Source: Thauera sp. 2A1 (GTDB taxonomy: Bacteria; Pseudomonadota; Gammaproteobacteria; Burkholderiales; Rhodocyclaceae). From it: 64,000 nucleotides of DNA. The stretch is from assembly GCF_009469595.2 (NCBI RefSeq), contig NZ_SSXV01000002.1:124001-188000 (forward strand). Reading direction: 5' to 3'. Below are positions 56,319 through 64,000 of this stretch, one piece after another. The notes beneath the pieces were generated by a model, which searched no databases, was not told the DNA's origin, and worked only from the letters and a program-made list of their open reading frames with translations. The stretch's first letter is position 1; every line of letters starts with the position of its first letter. The position numbers and the translations under genes were made by a program.

Positions 56319-56828
56319 ATGACGATCCTGCTGTGGACCAAGCAGCTCGAGAACGGGCTTGAGCGAATGGACGAGACGCACCGCGAGTTCGTCGAGCACT
56401 ACAACGTCGTGGCGGAGGCGTTGAAGGGCGGAGACCGCGATGCCTTCCTCGCGGCCTATGACGCTTTCGTCGAGCACACCGAAGCCCATTTCGCCCAGGA
56501 GAACCGCTGGATGGAGGCGGTGGATTTTCCCGCCTGCCATCGCGGTGAGCATGAGCGCGTGCTTGCGGTGCTGCGCGACATCCGCAAGCGCGCGGCGAAC
56601 GGCGACCTGTTCCTGGCGCGACGCCTGGTGGAAGAGCTTCCGACGTGGTTCGATGGTCACACCAACGGCATGGATGCGGCGCTCGCCTTTCACCTGCAGA
56701 GCGTCGGCTACGATGTCGAGACCGGCGAATTCAAACCCAAGGCCGATGGTGGTTCGTGCGCCGATTCGCCCGCCGGTTGCGCCTGCGCGACCCTGACGGC
56801 CAATCCCGAGCCCGCCGAGCAGAACTGA
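56319..56828 (+). CDS. Bacteriohemerythrin
   Basis: 169-aa oxygen-binding di-iron protein. Iron ligands are visible in MDETHREFVEHYN, EHTEAHFAQENRWME, HRGEHERVL and WFDGHTNGMD. The extra C-terminus is Cys-rich (SCADSPAGCACATL), which is not part of the usual fold. Shine-Dalgarno AAGGAGAGAG precedes the ATG. Could store or sense oxygen in a facultative denitrifier. Confidence 0.9.
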   Translation: MTILLWTKQLENGLERMDETHREFVEHYNVVAEALKGGDRDAFLAAYDAFVEHTEAHFAQENRWMEAVDFPACHRGEHERVLAVLRDIRKRAANGDLFLARRLVEELPTWFDGHTNGMDAALAFHLQSVGYDVETGEFKPKADGGSCADSPAGCACATLTANPEPAEQN

Positions 56829-56860
56829 GTCCGCCGGGCCTGCTCGCCGCATGCGCGTGA

Positions 56861-58120
56861 TCAGGCTGCGGCGCGAAATGGAAATTGCGGGGCGGGGCGC
56901 CGGCCCTGCATCAGTTCGGCCAGCGCGGCAGCGGAGCCGCAGGCGAGCGTCCAGCCCAGCGTGCCGTGACCGGTGTTGAACCACAGGTTGTCGCGGCCGC
57001 TCCTGCCGATGATGGGCAGGTTGCCGGGCGTGGCGGGTCGCAGACCCGCCCATGAACTGGCCTGCGACTCGTCGATGGCGCCGGGAAACCGCGTCTGGAT
57101 CCAGTCGAGGATGGTGCGCACGCGTTCGGGGCGCACATCCGTTTCGAAACCGCCTACTTCGGCGGTGCCGGCGATGCGCAAGCGGTCGCCGAGGCGCGAG
57201 CAGACGATGCGTCGCGATTCGTCGGTCAGGCTGACTTCCGGTGCCCGCATCGGGTCCAGCACCGGAGCCGTCACCGAGTACCCCTTCACCGGATAGATCG
57301 GCAGGTGCTCACCAAGCGGCGCCACCATCCGTGGACTGAAGCTGCCCAGGCACACCACATAGGCATCGGCAGCGAACATTCCGATGCGGCCTTCGGCATC
57401 CTGGACTTCCACGCCATGGACACGACGGCCGCTCGCTGACAGGCCGGTGATCCGGGTACGGTAGTGGAACCGCACGCCGCGCTCGCGCAGGCGTTCGGCC
57501 AGCGCCTGGGTGAAGCGGAAGGCGTCGCCCGATTCGTCCCCGGGCGCGTATAGCCCGCCCGCCAGATGAGCGCATTGCGCAGCCAGCGCCGGCTCGATGG
57601 CAAGGCATTCGGCCGCATCGCAAACCTTCGCTTCGATGCCGAAGCGCGCCAGCAGCGCGGCACGTGCCGGCGCATGGCGGAATTCCTCAGCGGTGAAGAA
57701 CAGGTGCAGGATGCCGCGCTCGCGGTGATCGTAGGCGATGCCGGTCTCGGCGCGCAGCGCGCGCAGCCGTTCTCCGCTGAAGGTGGCGAGTGCCGCGATC
57801 GCCTCGGTGTTGCGGCGCGAGCGCCAGGGCAGGCACTCGTGCAGGAACTGCAGCGCCCATTTCCATTGCTTGGAACTGGCACGCGGATGGAACTTCAGCG
57901 GGGCGTCCGCCTTGCCCAGCCAGCGTAGTGCGAGGAAAGGCGTCGCCGGGTTGGACCAGGGTTCCGGGTGGCTGATCGAGATCTGGCCGCCGTTGGCGAA
58001 GCTGGTCTCGCGCCCGGCCTCGGGCTGGCGGTCGACGACGCTCACTTCGAATCCGGCCTGGTGCAGATACCAGGCGGTAGTGACGCCGGCAAGGCCGGCG
58101 CCCAAAACCATGACGTGCAT
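56861..58120 (-). CDS. dadA: D-amino acid dehydrogenase
   Basis: FAD enzyme that oxidises D-amino acids (D-alanine) and passes electrons to the respiratory chain. 419 aa. It has the N-terminal dinucleotide motif VLGAGLAGVTTAWYL, ETSFANGGQISISHPEPWSNP typical of DadA, and the C-terminal GHGTLGWTLACGS. The ATG at 58120 is the family start. Divergent from fbp. Confidence 0.93.
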   Translation of the reverse strand: MHVMVLGAGLAGVTTAWYLHQAGFEVSVVDRQPEAGRETSFANGGQISISHPEPWSNPATPFLALRWLGKADAPLKFHPRASSKQWKWALQFLHECLPWRSRRNTEAIAALATFSGERLRALRAETGIAYDHRERGILHLFFTAEEFRHAPARAALLARFGIEAKVCDAAECLAIEPALAAQCAHLAGGLYAPGDESGDAFRFTQALAERLRERGVRFHYRTRITGLSASGRRVHGVEVQDAEGRIGMFAADAYVVCLGSFSPRMVAPLGEHLPIYPVKGYSVTAPVLDPMRAPEVSLTDESRRIVCSRLGDRLRIAGTAEVGGFETDVRPERVRTILDWIQTRFPGAIDESQASSWAGLRPATPGNLPIIGRSGRDNLWFNTGHGTLGWTLACGSAAALAELMQGRRPAPQFPFRAAA

Positions 58121-58351
58121 AAGGGAAGATGGAATCTCGAGGGGCGGCAGCGCCGGCCCATCGGGCAGCCGGTCTGGACGCAAGCCGTGATGATATACGC
58201 TGCAGACAGCCTCGCGAAGGCGGGGTTCAGGGCCATCGACGGATTGCGGCGCGTCCCGCCATCCCGCCGCGCCGCAATTCCGTGCGCGACAGGCGCGGAA
58301 GCGGGATAATCGCGGCCATCGGATTTTTCCTGCTTGTCACGGAGCGTATTC

Positions 58352-59353
58352 ATGCGTCGAGTCACCCTCACCCAGTTCCTCATCGAGCAGCAGCGCGCAG
58401 GCCGCATGAATCCCGACCTGCGCCTGCTGCTCGAAGTCGTCGCCCGCGCGGTCAAGGCGATCGCGGTCAATGTGTCGAAAGGTGCGCTGGCCGGCGTGCT
58501 CGGCGAGGCTGGCACAGACAATGTGCAGGGCGAAGCGCAGAAGAAGCTCGACGTGATCGCCAACGAGATCCTGGTGCAGGCCAACGAATGGGGTGGCCAT
58601 CTGGCGGCGATGGCCTCCGAAGAGGTCGAGACGGTGTGCCGCATTCCATTCGACTATCCGAAGGGTGGTTACCTGCTGCTGTTCGATCCGCTCGACGGCT
58701 CGTCCAACATCGACGTGAACGTCTCCGTCGGTACCATTTTCTCGGTGCTGCGCAATCCGCCGGACGAGGACGAGCCGCAGGAGCAGGATTTCCTGCAGCC
58801 GGGGAAGGAGCAGGTCGCAGCCGGCTACGCCGTTTACGGGCCGTCCACCCAACTCGTGCTGACCATCGGCAACGGCGTGCATGGCTTCACGCTGGATCGC
58901 GAGATGGGCAGCTTCATCTACACCCATCCTTTCATGACGATTCCCGCGGACACCAAGGAGTACGCGATCAACGCCTCCAATGCGCGGTTCTGGGAGGCGC
59001 CGGTCAAGCGTTACATCGATGAGCTGCTGCAGGGCAGGAGCGGCCCGCGCGGCACGGATTTCAACATGCGCTGGGTGGCTTCCATGGTGGCCGACGTGCA
59101 TCGCGTGCTGACCCGCGGCGGCATCTTCATGTACCCGCTCGACGAGAAGATCCGCGACAAGGGCGGCAAGCTGCGCCTGATGTACGAGGCCAATCCCATG
59201 GCCATGCTGGTCGAGCAGGCCGGCGGCGCCGCGTCCACCGGCCGTCAGCGCATCCTCGACATCGTCCCCGCTGCCTTGCACCAGCGCGTGCCGGTGATCC
59301 TCGGCTCGAAGAACGAGGTCGAGCGCGTCGTGGCGTATCACGCCGAGCCCTGA
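58352..59353 (+). CDS. fbp: Fructose-1,6-bisphosphatase class I
   Basis: Gluconeogenic phosphatase. 333 aa. It starts [14 protein letters not shown]. Metal-binding motifs [11 protein letters not shown] and the ASEEVE-type region are present, with the substrate-binding GGxFxYPxD-like [10 protein letters not shown] near the C-terminus. ATG at 58352 after GGAG; an upstream TTG is not needed. Confidence 0.96.
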   Translation: MRRVTLTQFLIEQQRAGRMNPDLRLLLEVVARAVKAIAVNVSKGALAGVLGEAGTDNVQGEAQKKLDVIANEILVQANEWGGHLAAMASEEVETVCRIPFDYPKGGYLLLFDPLDGSSNIDVNVSVGTIFSVLRNPPDEDEPQEQDFLQPGKEQVAAGYAVYGPSTQLVLTIGNGVHGFTLDREMGSFIYTHPFMTIPADTKEYAINASNARFWEAPVKRYIDELLQGRSGPRGTDFNMRWVASMVADVHRVLTRGGIFMYPLDEKIRDKGGKLRLMYEANPMAMLVEQAGGAASTGRQRILDIVPAALHQRVPVILGSKNEVERVVAYHAEP

Positions 59354-59405
59354 GGCGGCGCGTCGCGCCTGCAGGCGAGGAGTGGCCAGGCATCATCGGG
59401 CGGGC

Positions 59406-61139
59406 ATGAGCGGCCGCCGGGCGATGGTCGCGACGCTCGCGACTGCAGCCTGGCTGGCCTGCCTGCCCGCGGCAGCGCAGCAGCAGATCAGCGTCAGCCT
59501 GCAGGCACCGGAGGCCGTGCGGCCCTTGCTCGAGCGGTATGTGCGCCTCCTTGGCGCAGAGTCGGTGATGCTGCCCGAGGCCGATGGCGATCGCCTTGCC
59601 CTGGTGCGAAGGTCGCGGCGTGAGATCTCGGACCTGCTCGCCACCGAAGGCTATTTCAACCCGCAGATCCGTATCGACCGCGGCGCGGGCAAGGACTGGA
59701 AGGTCGTCATCGAGCCCGGCGCGCGCGCGACGATCAGCGAGGTCACGCTCGACTTCGAGGGCGAGATCGCGGGCGCCGGAGACGACGGTGTGCGTGCGCT
59801 GCGCGAGGGTTGGCGGCTGCCGGTGGGCGAGCCTTTCCGTCAGGCGGCCTGGGACGCGGCCAAGCAGCAACTGCTCGACACCGTCAGCGCGCACCGCTAT
59901 GCGGCAGCGCACATCGTGCAGAGCCGTGCCGAAGTCGACCCCGATGCGGCCACGGCCCGGCTGTCGCTGACGCTCGACAGCGGCCCCGCCTTTTACCTTG
60001 GGGAACTGCAGGTCGAAGGCCTGGAGGCGCTGCCCGAGGACTTGGTGCGTCGCTACAGCACACTGAAGCCCGGCGCCCCTTACGATCGCGACGCCCTGCT
60101 CGCCTTCCAGAGCGGCCTGCAGAACACGCCGCACTTCGCCTCGGTGGTGGTCGACATCGATCGTGACCCGGCGCTCGCCGCTGCGGTACCGGTGCGCGTG
60201 CAGGTGGCCGAGGCCAAGCCGAAGACGCTGGGATTCGGCGGCGGTTTCTCCACCAACACCGGCTACCGTGTCGAGGCCAGCTACCGTGATGTGAATCTGC
60301 TGCGGCGCGGCTGGGAGCTCGGCACCGGCCTGCGCCTGGAGCAGCGGCGCCAGTCCTTGTATGCGGACGTCTTCCTGCCGCCCGAGGGCCAGCAGCGCGA
60401 CAGCTTCGGTGCGCTGATCGACCGCAGCAATGTGGAGGGCCTGAAGATCGGATCCGAGGCCGTCGGCGTGGCGCGCAAGACCGTGCGCGGCGACATCGAG
60501 ACCCAGCTCGCCCTGCGCCTGCAGCGTGAGCGGGTGCAGCCCGATGGCGCCAGGGCCAGCGAACACAACACGCTGACCGCCAACTGGACGTGGATCCGAC
60601 GCGCGGTGGATGACCTGCTCGATCCGCGCAGCGGCAACGTGATGGAGTTCCAGGTCGGCGGTGGCAGCAGCATCGCGCTGTCGGACCAGAACTTCGTGCG
60701 CCTTTACGGCCGCCTCGTGCATTACCGCCCGGTCGGCGAGCGCGACGTGCTGATCCTGCGCGCCGAAGGCGGCGCCACGCTGGCGCCCAGCCGCGACGGC
60801 ATTCCGCAGGACTTCCTGTTCCGCACCGGCGGCGCGCAGACGGTGCGCGGCTACGCCTACCAGAGCCTGGGGGTGCGCGAGGGCAGCGCCACGGTAGGCG
60901 GGCGCTATCTGGGGGTCATGAGCGCCGAGTATGTGCGCTGGTTCCGCCCGGATTGGGGTGCCGCAGTCTTCGTCGACGCCGGCGATGCCACCGACGACCG
61001 CCGCAACTTCGACCTGCGCACCGGCTACGGCGTCGGCGCTCGCTGGCGCAGTCCCGCCGGTCCGCTGGCCATGGACCTCGCGTGGGGGCAGCAGGAGCAG
61101 AAGCTGCGGCTGCATTTCAGCGTCGCGATCGCGTTTTGA
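59406..61139 (+). CDS. tamA: Autotransporter assembly factor TamA (Omp85 family)
   Basis: Outer-membrane barrel of the TAM complex. 577 aa with a signal peptide (cleavage after PAAAQ), three POTRA domains (about 30-260) and a 16-strand barrel containing GGGFSTNTGYRVEASY, FLFRTGGAQTVRGYAYQSLG (Omp85 motif) and an aromatic C-terminus (FSVAIAF). GTG at 59382 is an alternative start. tamB, the usual next gene, is not present. Confidence 0.9.
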   Translation: MSGRRAMVATLATAAWLACLPAAAQQQISVSLQAPEAVRPLLERYVRLLGAESVMLPEADGDRLALVRRSRREISDLLATEGYFNPQIRIDRGAGKDWKVVIEPGARATISEVTLDFEGEIAGAGDDGVRALREGWRLPVGEPFRQAAWDAAKQQLLDTVSAHRYAAAHIVQSRAEVDPDAATARLSLTLDSGPAFYLGELQVEGLEALPEDLVRRYSTLKPGAPYDRDALLAFQSGLQNTPHFASVVVDIDRDPALAAAVPVRVQVAEAKPKTLGFGGGFSTNTGYRVEASYRDVNLLRRGWELGTGLRLEQRRQSLYADVFLPPEGQQRDSFGALIDRSNVEGLKIGSEAVGVARKTVRGDIETQLALRLQRERVQPDGARASEHNTLTANWTWIRRAVDDLLDPRSGNVMEFQVGGGSSIALSDQNFVRLYGRLVHYRPVGERDVLILRAEGGATLAPSRDGIPQDFLFRTGGAQTVRGYAYQSLGVREGSATVGGRYLGVMSAEYVRWFRPDWGAAVFVDAGDATDDRRNFDLRTGYGVGARWRSPAGPLAMDLAWGQQEQKLRLHFSVAIAF

Positions 61140-61213
61140 GGGAGGCGGCCCGCGCCCCGGCCGTCACGGCGCGGCGAGGACTGGGTAGCGCAATCGGGCG
61201 CGATCCTCGACCG

Positions 61214-61317
61214 ATCGCGGTCAAGCCCGCTCCTACGGCGCAGTTATACGGCTTTGTCATGTAGGAGCGGACCTGGCCGCGATTCGGGGCGGGAATCGCG
61301 GTCAAGCCCGCTCCCAC
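61214..61317. repeat. three REP-like 23-bp repeats after tamA
   Basis: ATCGCGGTCAAGCCCGCTCCTAC (61214-61236), an inverted variant (61261-61283, GTAGGAGCGGACCTGGCCGCGAT) and a third direct copy ending CTCCCAC (61295-61317). Copies one and two can form a long hairpin around a 24-base loop. This sequence type is a known dispersed intergenic repeat of beta- and gammaproteobacteria. Confidence 0.85.
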
Positions 61318-61354
61318 GGAAACCTCTGGGCTCGCACGCGTCCGCGCGAGGGCG

Positions 61355-62704
61355 TCAGTGAGGCCGGGCGTCGATTTCGCGCGCCAGCGCCTGCAGAGAG
61401 GCCGAGATGGCCACCGGGTAAGGGCGTTCGGCTGCTGCGGGGCCGAGGTCGCGCAGCGCGGCCGGCAGGCGCGCGAGCTCGCTGGCGGCATGCGTGCGCA
61501 GCGCGGCGAGCGGTTCCGGCGGCACGAGTCGTCTCCCCCTGCGCATGACGGGGTGCAGCAGCGGCTCCCAATTGCCGTCGGGTGAGGGCTCGTCGGCAAG
61601 GGAAACGACGTCGCCCGCCAGCCGCCCCTCGCCATCCACGCTGCGCCACACCTGTTTCGCGCCCGGCCAGGTCGCCTTGCCTTCCGAGCGCTTGCGCCGC
61701 GCCTGTCCGGCATAGGCCTGCAGCTTGTAGGCAGAGTCCAGCGCCGGTGCATCAGCCGAGGTGGTGAGCTGGGTGCCGACGCCGAAGCCGTCGATCGGCG
61801 CGCCCGCTGCCAGCAGCGCGGTAATGCGGTATTCGTCCAGGTTGCCGCTGGCGAAGATGCGCACGCTCGGCAATCCACCGGCGTCGAGGATCGTGCGCAC
61901 ACGGCGTGCATGCTCGGCCAGGTCGCCGCTGTCGAGCCGCACCGACAGTAGGTTCACGCCGCGCGCCTTCAACGACGGCGCCAGCGCCACCACCTTGGCG
62001 GCAGCCGCCTCGGTGTCGTAGGTGTCGATCAGCAGGGTCACGTTGCCCGGCTGCGACAGCGAGAACTGCTCGAAGGCGTCGCTCTCGAGCTCGTGGGCCT
62101 CGATGTAGGAGTGCGCCATGGTGCCGAACACCGGTACGCCGTAGCGCTGCCCGGCGAGCACCGTGGCGCTGCCGGCAAAGCCCGCGAGGAAGCTGGCGCG
62201 TGCCGCCAGCAGGCCTGCCTCGCCGGCGTGGGCGCGGCGCAGGCCGAAATCGACCAGCAGGCGGTCCGGCGCCGCGAGCACGCAGCGTGCAGCCTTGGTG
62301 GCGACCAGCGAGCAATAATTGATCAGGTTGATCAGACGGCTCTCGACGAATTGCGCCTCGCCGATCGGCGCTTCGATGCGCAGCACCGGCTCGTTGCCGA
62401 AGAACATCGTGCCCTCGCGCATCGCGTGCACGTCGCCAGTGAAGCGGAAGTCGCGCAGCCCATCGAGAAAAGACGACCGGAAACGGCCGCTGCCGTGCAG
62501 CCAGTCGAGCTCGGCGGTGGTGAAGCGCAGGTTCTCGAGGTAGTCCAGCATCTGCTCGATGCCGGCCAGCATCAGGAAGCGTCGCTGCAGCGGCAGCTCG
62601 CGCACGAAGAGCTCGAACACCGCGCTGTCGTGCAGGCCTTCGTCGTGATAGGCCTGCAGCATGGTGAGCTCGTACAGGTCGGTGAGCAGCGCGGAATCGT
62701 TCAT
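61355..62704 (-). CDS. pncB: Nicotinate phosphoribosyltransferase
   Basis: Joins nicotinate and PRPP in NAD salvage. 449 aa. It starts MNDSALLTDLYELTMLQAY (ATG at 62704). It has FGLRRAHAGEAG, FGTMAHSY (the region of the phosphorylated His), LLIDTYDTEAAA and the phosphate-binding VRLDSGDLAE and FASGNLDEY motifs. ATGA overlap with pncA upstream: the two salvage steps are coupled. Confidence 0.93.
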   Translation of the reverse strand: MNDSALLTDLYELTMLQAYHDEGLHDSAVFELFVRELPLQRRFLMLAGIEQMLDYLENLRFTTAELDWLHGSGRFRSSFLDGLRDFRFTGDVHAMREGTMFFGNEPVLRIEAPIGEAQFVESRLINLINYCSLVATKAARCVLAAPDRLLVDFGLRRAHAGEAGLLAARASFLAGFAGSATVLAGQRYGVPVFGTMAHSYIEAHELESDAFEQFSLSQPGNVTLLIDTYDTEAAAAKVVALAPSLKARGVNLLSVRLDSGDLAEHARRVRTILDAGGLPSVRIFASGNLDEYRITALLAAGAPIDGFGVGTQLTTSADAPALDSAYKLQAYAGQARRKRSEGKATWPGAKQVWRSVDGEGRLAGDVVSLADEPSPDGNWEPLLHPVMRRGRRLVPPEPLAALRTHAASELARLPAALRDLGPAAAERPYPVAISASLQALAREIDARPH

Positions 62705-63333
62705 GCGCCACCCCCGACGAGCTGCTTGCTGGTGACCAGTTGGGCGCCGGCTTCGGTCATGTCGTGCTCGGCACGCGCACCGTCGCCGGGATGCACATTC
62801 ACCGCGCGCATCGCGTCGCGCAGCACCACGACGTCGAAGCCTTCGCCGATCGCATCGCGCACGGTCGCGAGCACGCAGTAGTCGGTCGCCAGCCCGCCGA
62901 TGAACAGGCGCCCGCAGCCCAGGCTGCGCAGCCGCTCGCCGAGGCCGGTGCGCTGGAAGGCGGAGTAGGCGTCCGCTACGGCGGTCGTCGCCTTCGAAAC
63001 GATGTGGGCATGTTCGGGTACCGCCAGTCCCGGTGCGAAGGCGGCGCCGGGACTGGCAGCGATGCAGTGGGGCGGCCACGGGCCACCCTGGGCGCGGAAG
63101 GAGCAGTGGTCGGCCGGGTGCCAGTCGCGGGACAGCACGATGGGCAGGTTCACGCGCAGGAACAGTTCCATGCACCGGTTCAGCACCGGTACCACGGCAT
63201 CGCCGTCGGGCACGCCGAGCGCGCCGCCGGGCAGGAAGTCGCGCTGCACATCGACCACCACGAGCGCGTCGCCGCCGCGCAAGGCGAGGCGACCGCCTTC
63301 TGGCTCAGGGCGTGTGCGACTGTGTTGAGGCAT
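62701..63333 (-). CDS. pncA: Nicotinamidase
   Basis: Isochorismatase-fold hydrolase turning nicotinamide into nicotinate, the substrate of PncB. 210 aa with VVDVQRDFLPGGALGV (catalytic Asp), SRDWHPADHCSF (metal His), and GGLATDYCVLATVRDA (catalytic Cys). The order pncA-pncB gives a complete two-step salvage operon. Confidence 0.94.
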   Translation of the reverse strand: MPQHSRTRPEPEGGRLALRGGDALVVVDVQRDFLPGGALGVPDGDAVVPVLNRCMELFLRVNLPIVLSRDWHPADHCSFRAQGGPWPPHCIAASPGAAFAPGLAVPEHAHIVSKATTAVADAYSAFQRTGLGERLRSLGCGRLFIGGLATDYCVLATVRDAIGEGFDVVVLRDAMRAVNVHPGDGARAEHDMTEAGAQLVTSKQLVGGGA

Positions 63334-63612
63334 CTTGTTCTCCTTGCTGCGCGCACAAGGTGCGGCACCCGGCCCGATGCGGCTCCCCTGCCAGTGGCTG
63401 CCCGGAGCGTCACGTCATTGCAGCCGAGGCGGATTGCGCTGCGAGAGTTTTCGCCCTGGTTGCGCCATGTCGTTGCGCGGCATGGTCTACGCTGGCAAAA
63501 CAGGAGTAGATTTTTACCCTGTCGGACGGATCGTTTCGTTCAGTCTAGACCCATCCGCCGCCGCTCAGAACTGCCGCATCCACCCGCAGCATCGTCATTG
63601 CGCGAGTACAGC

Positions 63613-64000
63613 ATGGATCGACCCTCCGGCCTTCGTACCTGCCTCCACGACACGGCACAGTCATGCGTCATTGTCGACAACATGGCGCGCAAGCTGGCCG
63701 GCCTGCTGTCCGGTCGCGAGCCGGCGATCGTGGTCGGCATCCTGCGGCGCGGCGCTCCGCTGGCCGACCGCATCGTCGACTGCCTGCTGCGGCAGCACCC
63801 GGGCGTGTCTGCGCCGCTGCGGGTGGACCTGAAGGTCAAGCGCTATGCCGACGATCTGACCCTGCTGCATCCCGAGACGCAGTTGTCCGAGGACGCGGGG
63901 CAGCCGCTGCCCGCGCTCGAGGGGCGCACCCTGGTGGTGATCGACGATGTGCTCTTTACTGGGCATTCGCTGCTGCGCGTGGTCGATCACCTGGCTAGGC
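63613..64000 (+). CDS. type I phosphoribosyltransferase, 3' end outside window
   Basis: Partial gene running off the window edge; 129 codons are visible. It has VGILRRGAPLADRI near residue 40 and the PRPP-binding loop VVIDDVLFTGHSLL near 110, as in PyrR and related enzymes. I chose ATG 63613; ATG 63679 is an alternative. No strong Shine-Dalgarno is seen. It may be a PyrR-like bifunctional regulator or another purine/pyrimidine enzyme. The 279-bp gap before it shows no clear promoter. Confidence 0.7.
   Translation, partial: MDRPSGLRTCLHDTAQSCVIVDNMARKLAGLLSGREPAIVVGILRRGAPLADRIVDCLLRQHPGVSAPLRVDLKVKRYADDLTLLHPETQLSEDAGQPLPALEGRTLVVIDDVLFTGHSLLRVVDHLAR

Overview
The window reads as chromosomal DNA of a high-GC betaproteobacterium. 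The closest fit is the order Rhodocyclales (Thauera, Azoarcus or Aromatoleum type). This rests on the protein families and on gene order such as rlmN-pilF-rodZ-ispG-hisS-yfgM-bamB-der-hfq-hflX-hflKC-DUF2065-hisZ-purA and petABC-sspAB; it is a judgement from family knowledge, not a database match. There is no prophage, IS transposase or CRISPR array.

Layout. 1-2.3 kb: accA and tilS. 2.3-7.1 kb: a C4-dicarboxylate TRAP locus with two-component genes dctSR, an intact binding protein dctP, and a wrecked dctQ/dctM membrane part (in-frame amber plus two in-frame deletions). 7.2-23.5 kb: a long co-oriented housekeeping block. 23.7-24.1 kb: two tRNA-Leu(CAG) genes on the minus strand, followed by rnr and rlmB. 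27.4-32.0 kb: a tight cluster with pqqA, pqqD and pqqE but no pqqB or pqqC; it continues through a 34-aa membrane peptide, a PuuD-like membrane protein, a SerC-like aminotransferase and a PyrD-like flavoprotein. 32.1-43.7 kb: nitrate assimilation, with nasR, an orphan degenerate nitrate-ABC ATPase, nirB, nirD, a nitrate transporter, a PP2C/Ser-Thr kinase fusion and the assimilatory nitrate reductase. 43.7-46.4 kb: an inverted-repeat element, then a YeeE-type sulfur transporter and a periplasmic rhodanese. 46.6-49.1 kb: a nitroreductase, the SRP RNA gene, cfa and a 28-aa ORF. 49.2-64.0 kb: dnaX-ybaB-recR, petABC, sspAB, a hemerythrin, dadA, fbp, tamA, pncAB and a truncated phosphoribosyltransferase gene.

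The best-supported system is the regulation of nitrate assimilation. Two places, upstream of the ABC ATPase and upstream of nirB, carry the same series of elements: NtrC-like sites, a sigma-54 -24/-12 promoter, a first hairpin with a hexaloop having A at position 1 and G at position 4, a second hairpin with loop AACGGY, and an intrinsic terminator whose 5' arm is made from the second hairpin. nasR, next door, encodes a NIT-ANTAR protein, the family that binds such paired hairpins. This predicts two-layer control: nitrogen limitation through NtrC/sigma-54 starts transcription, and nitrate or nitrite through NasR lets it pass the terminator.

The most unusual gene set is the pqqA-D-E cluster with extra metabolic genes. 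The clearest sign of genome decay is the dctQM remnant beside intact dctP and dctSR.
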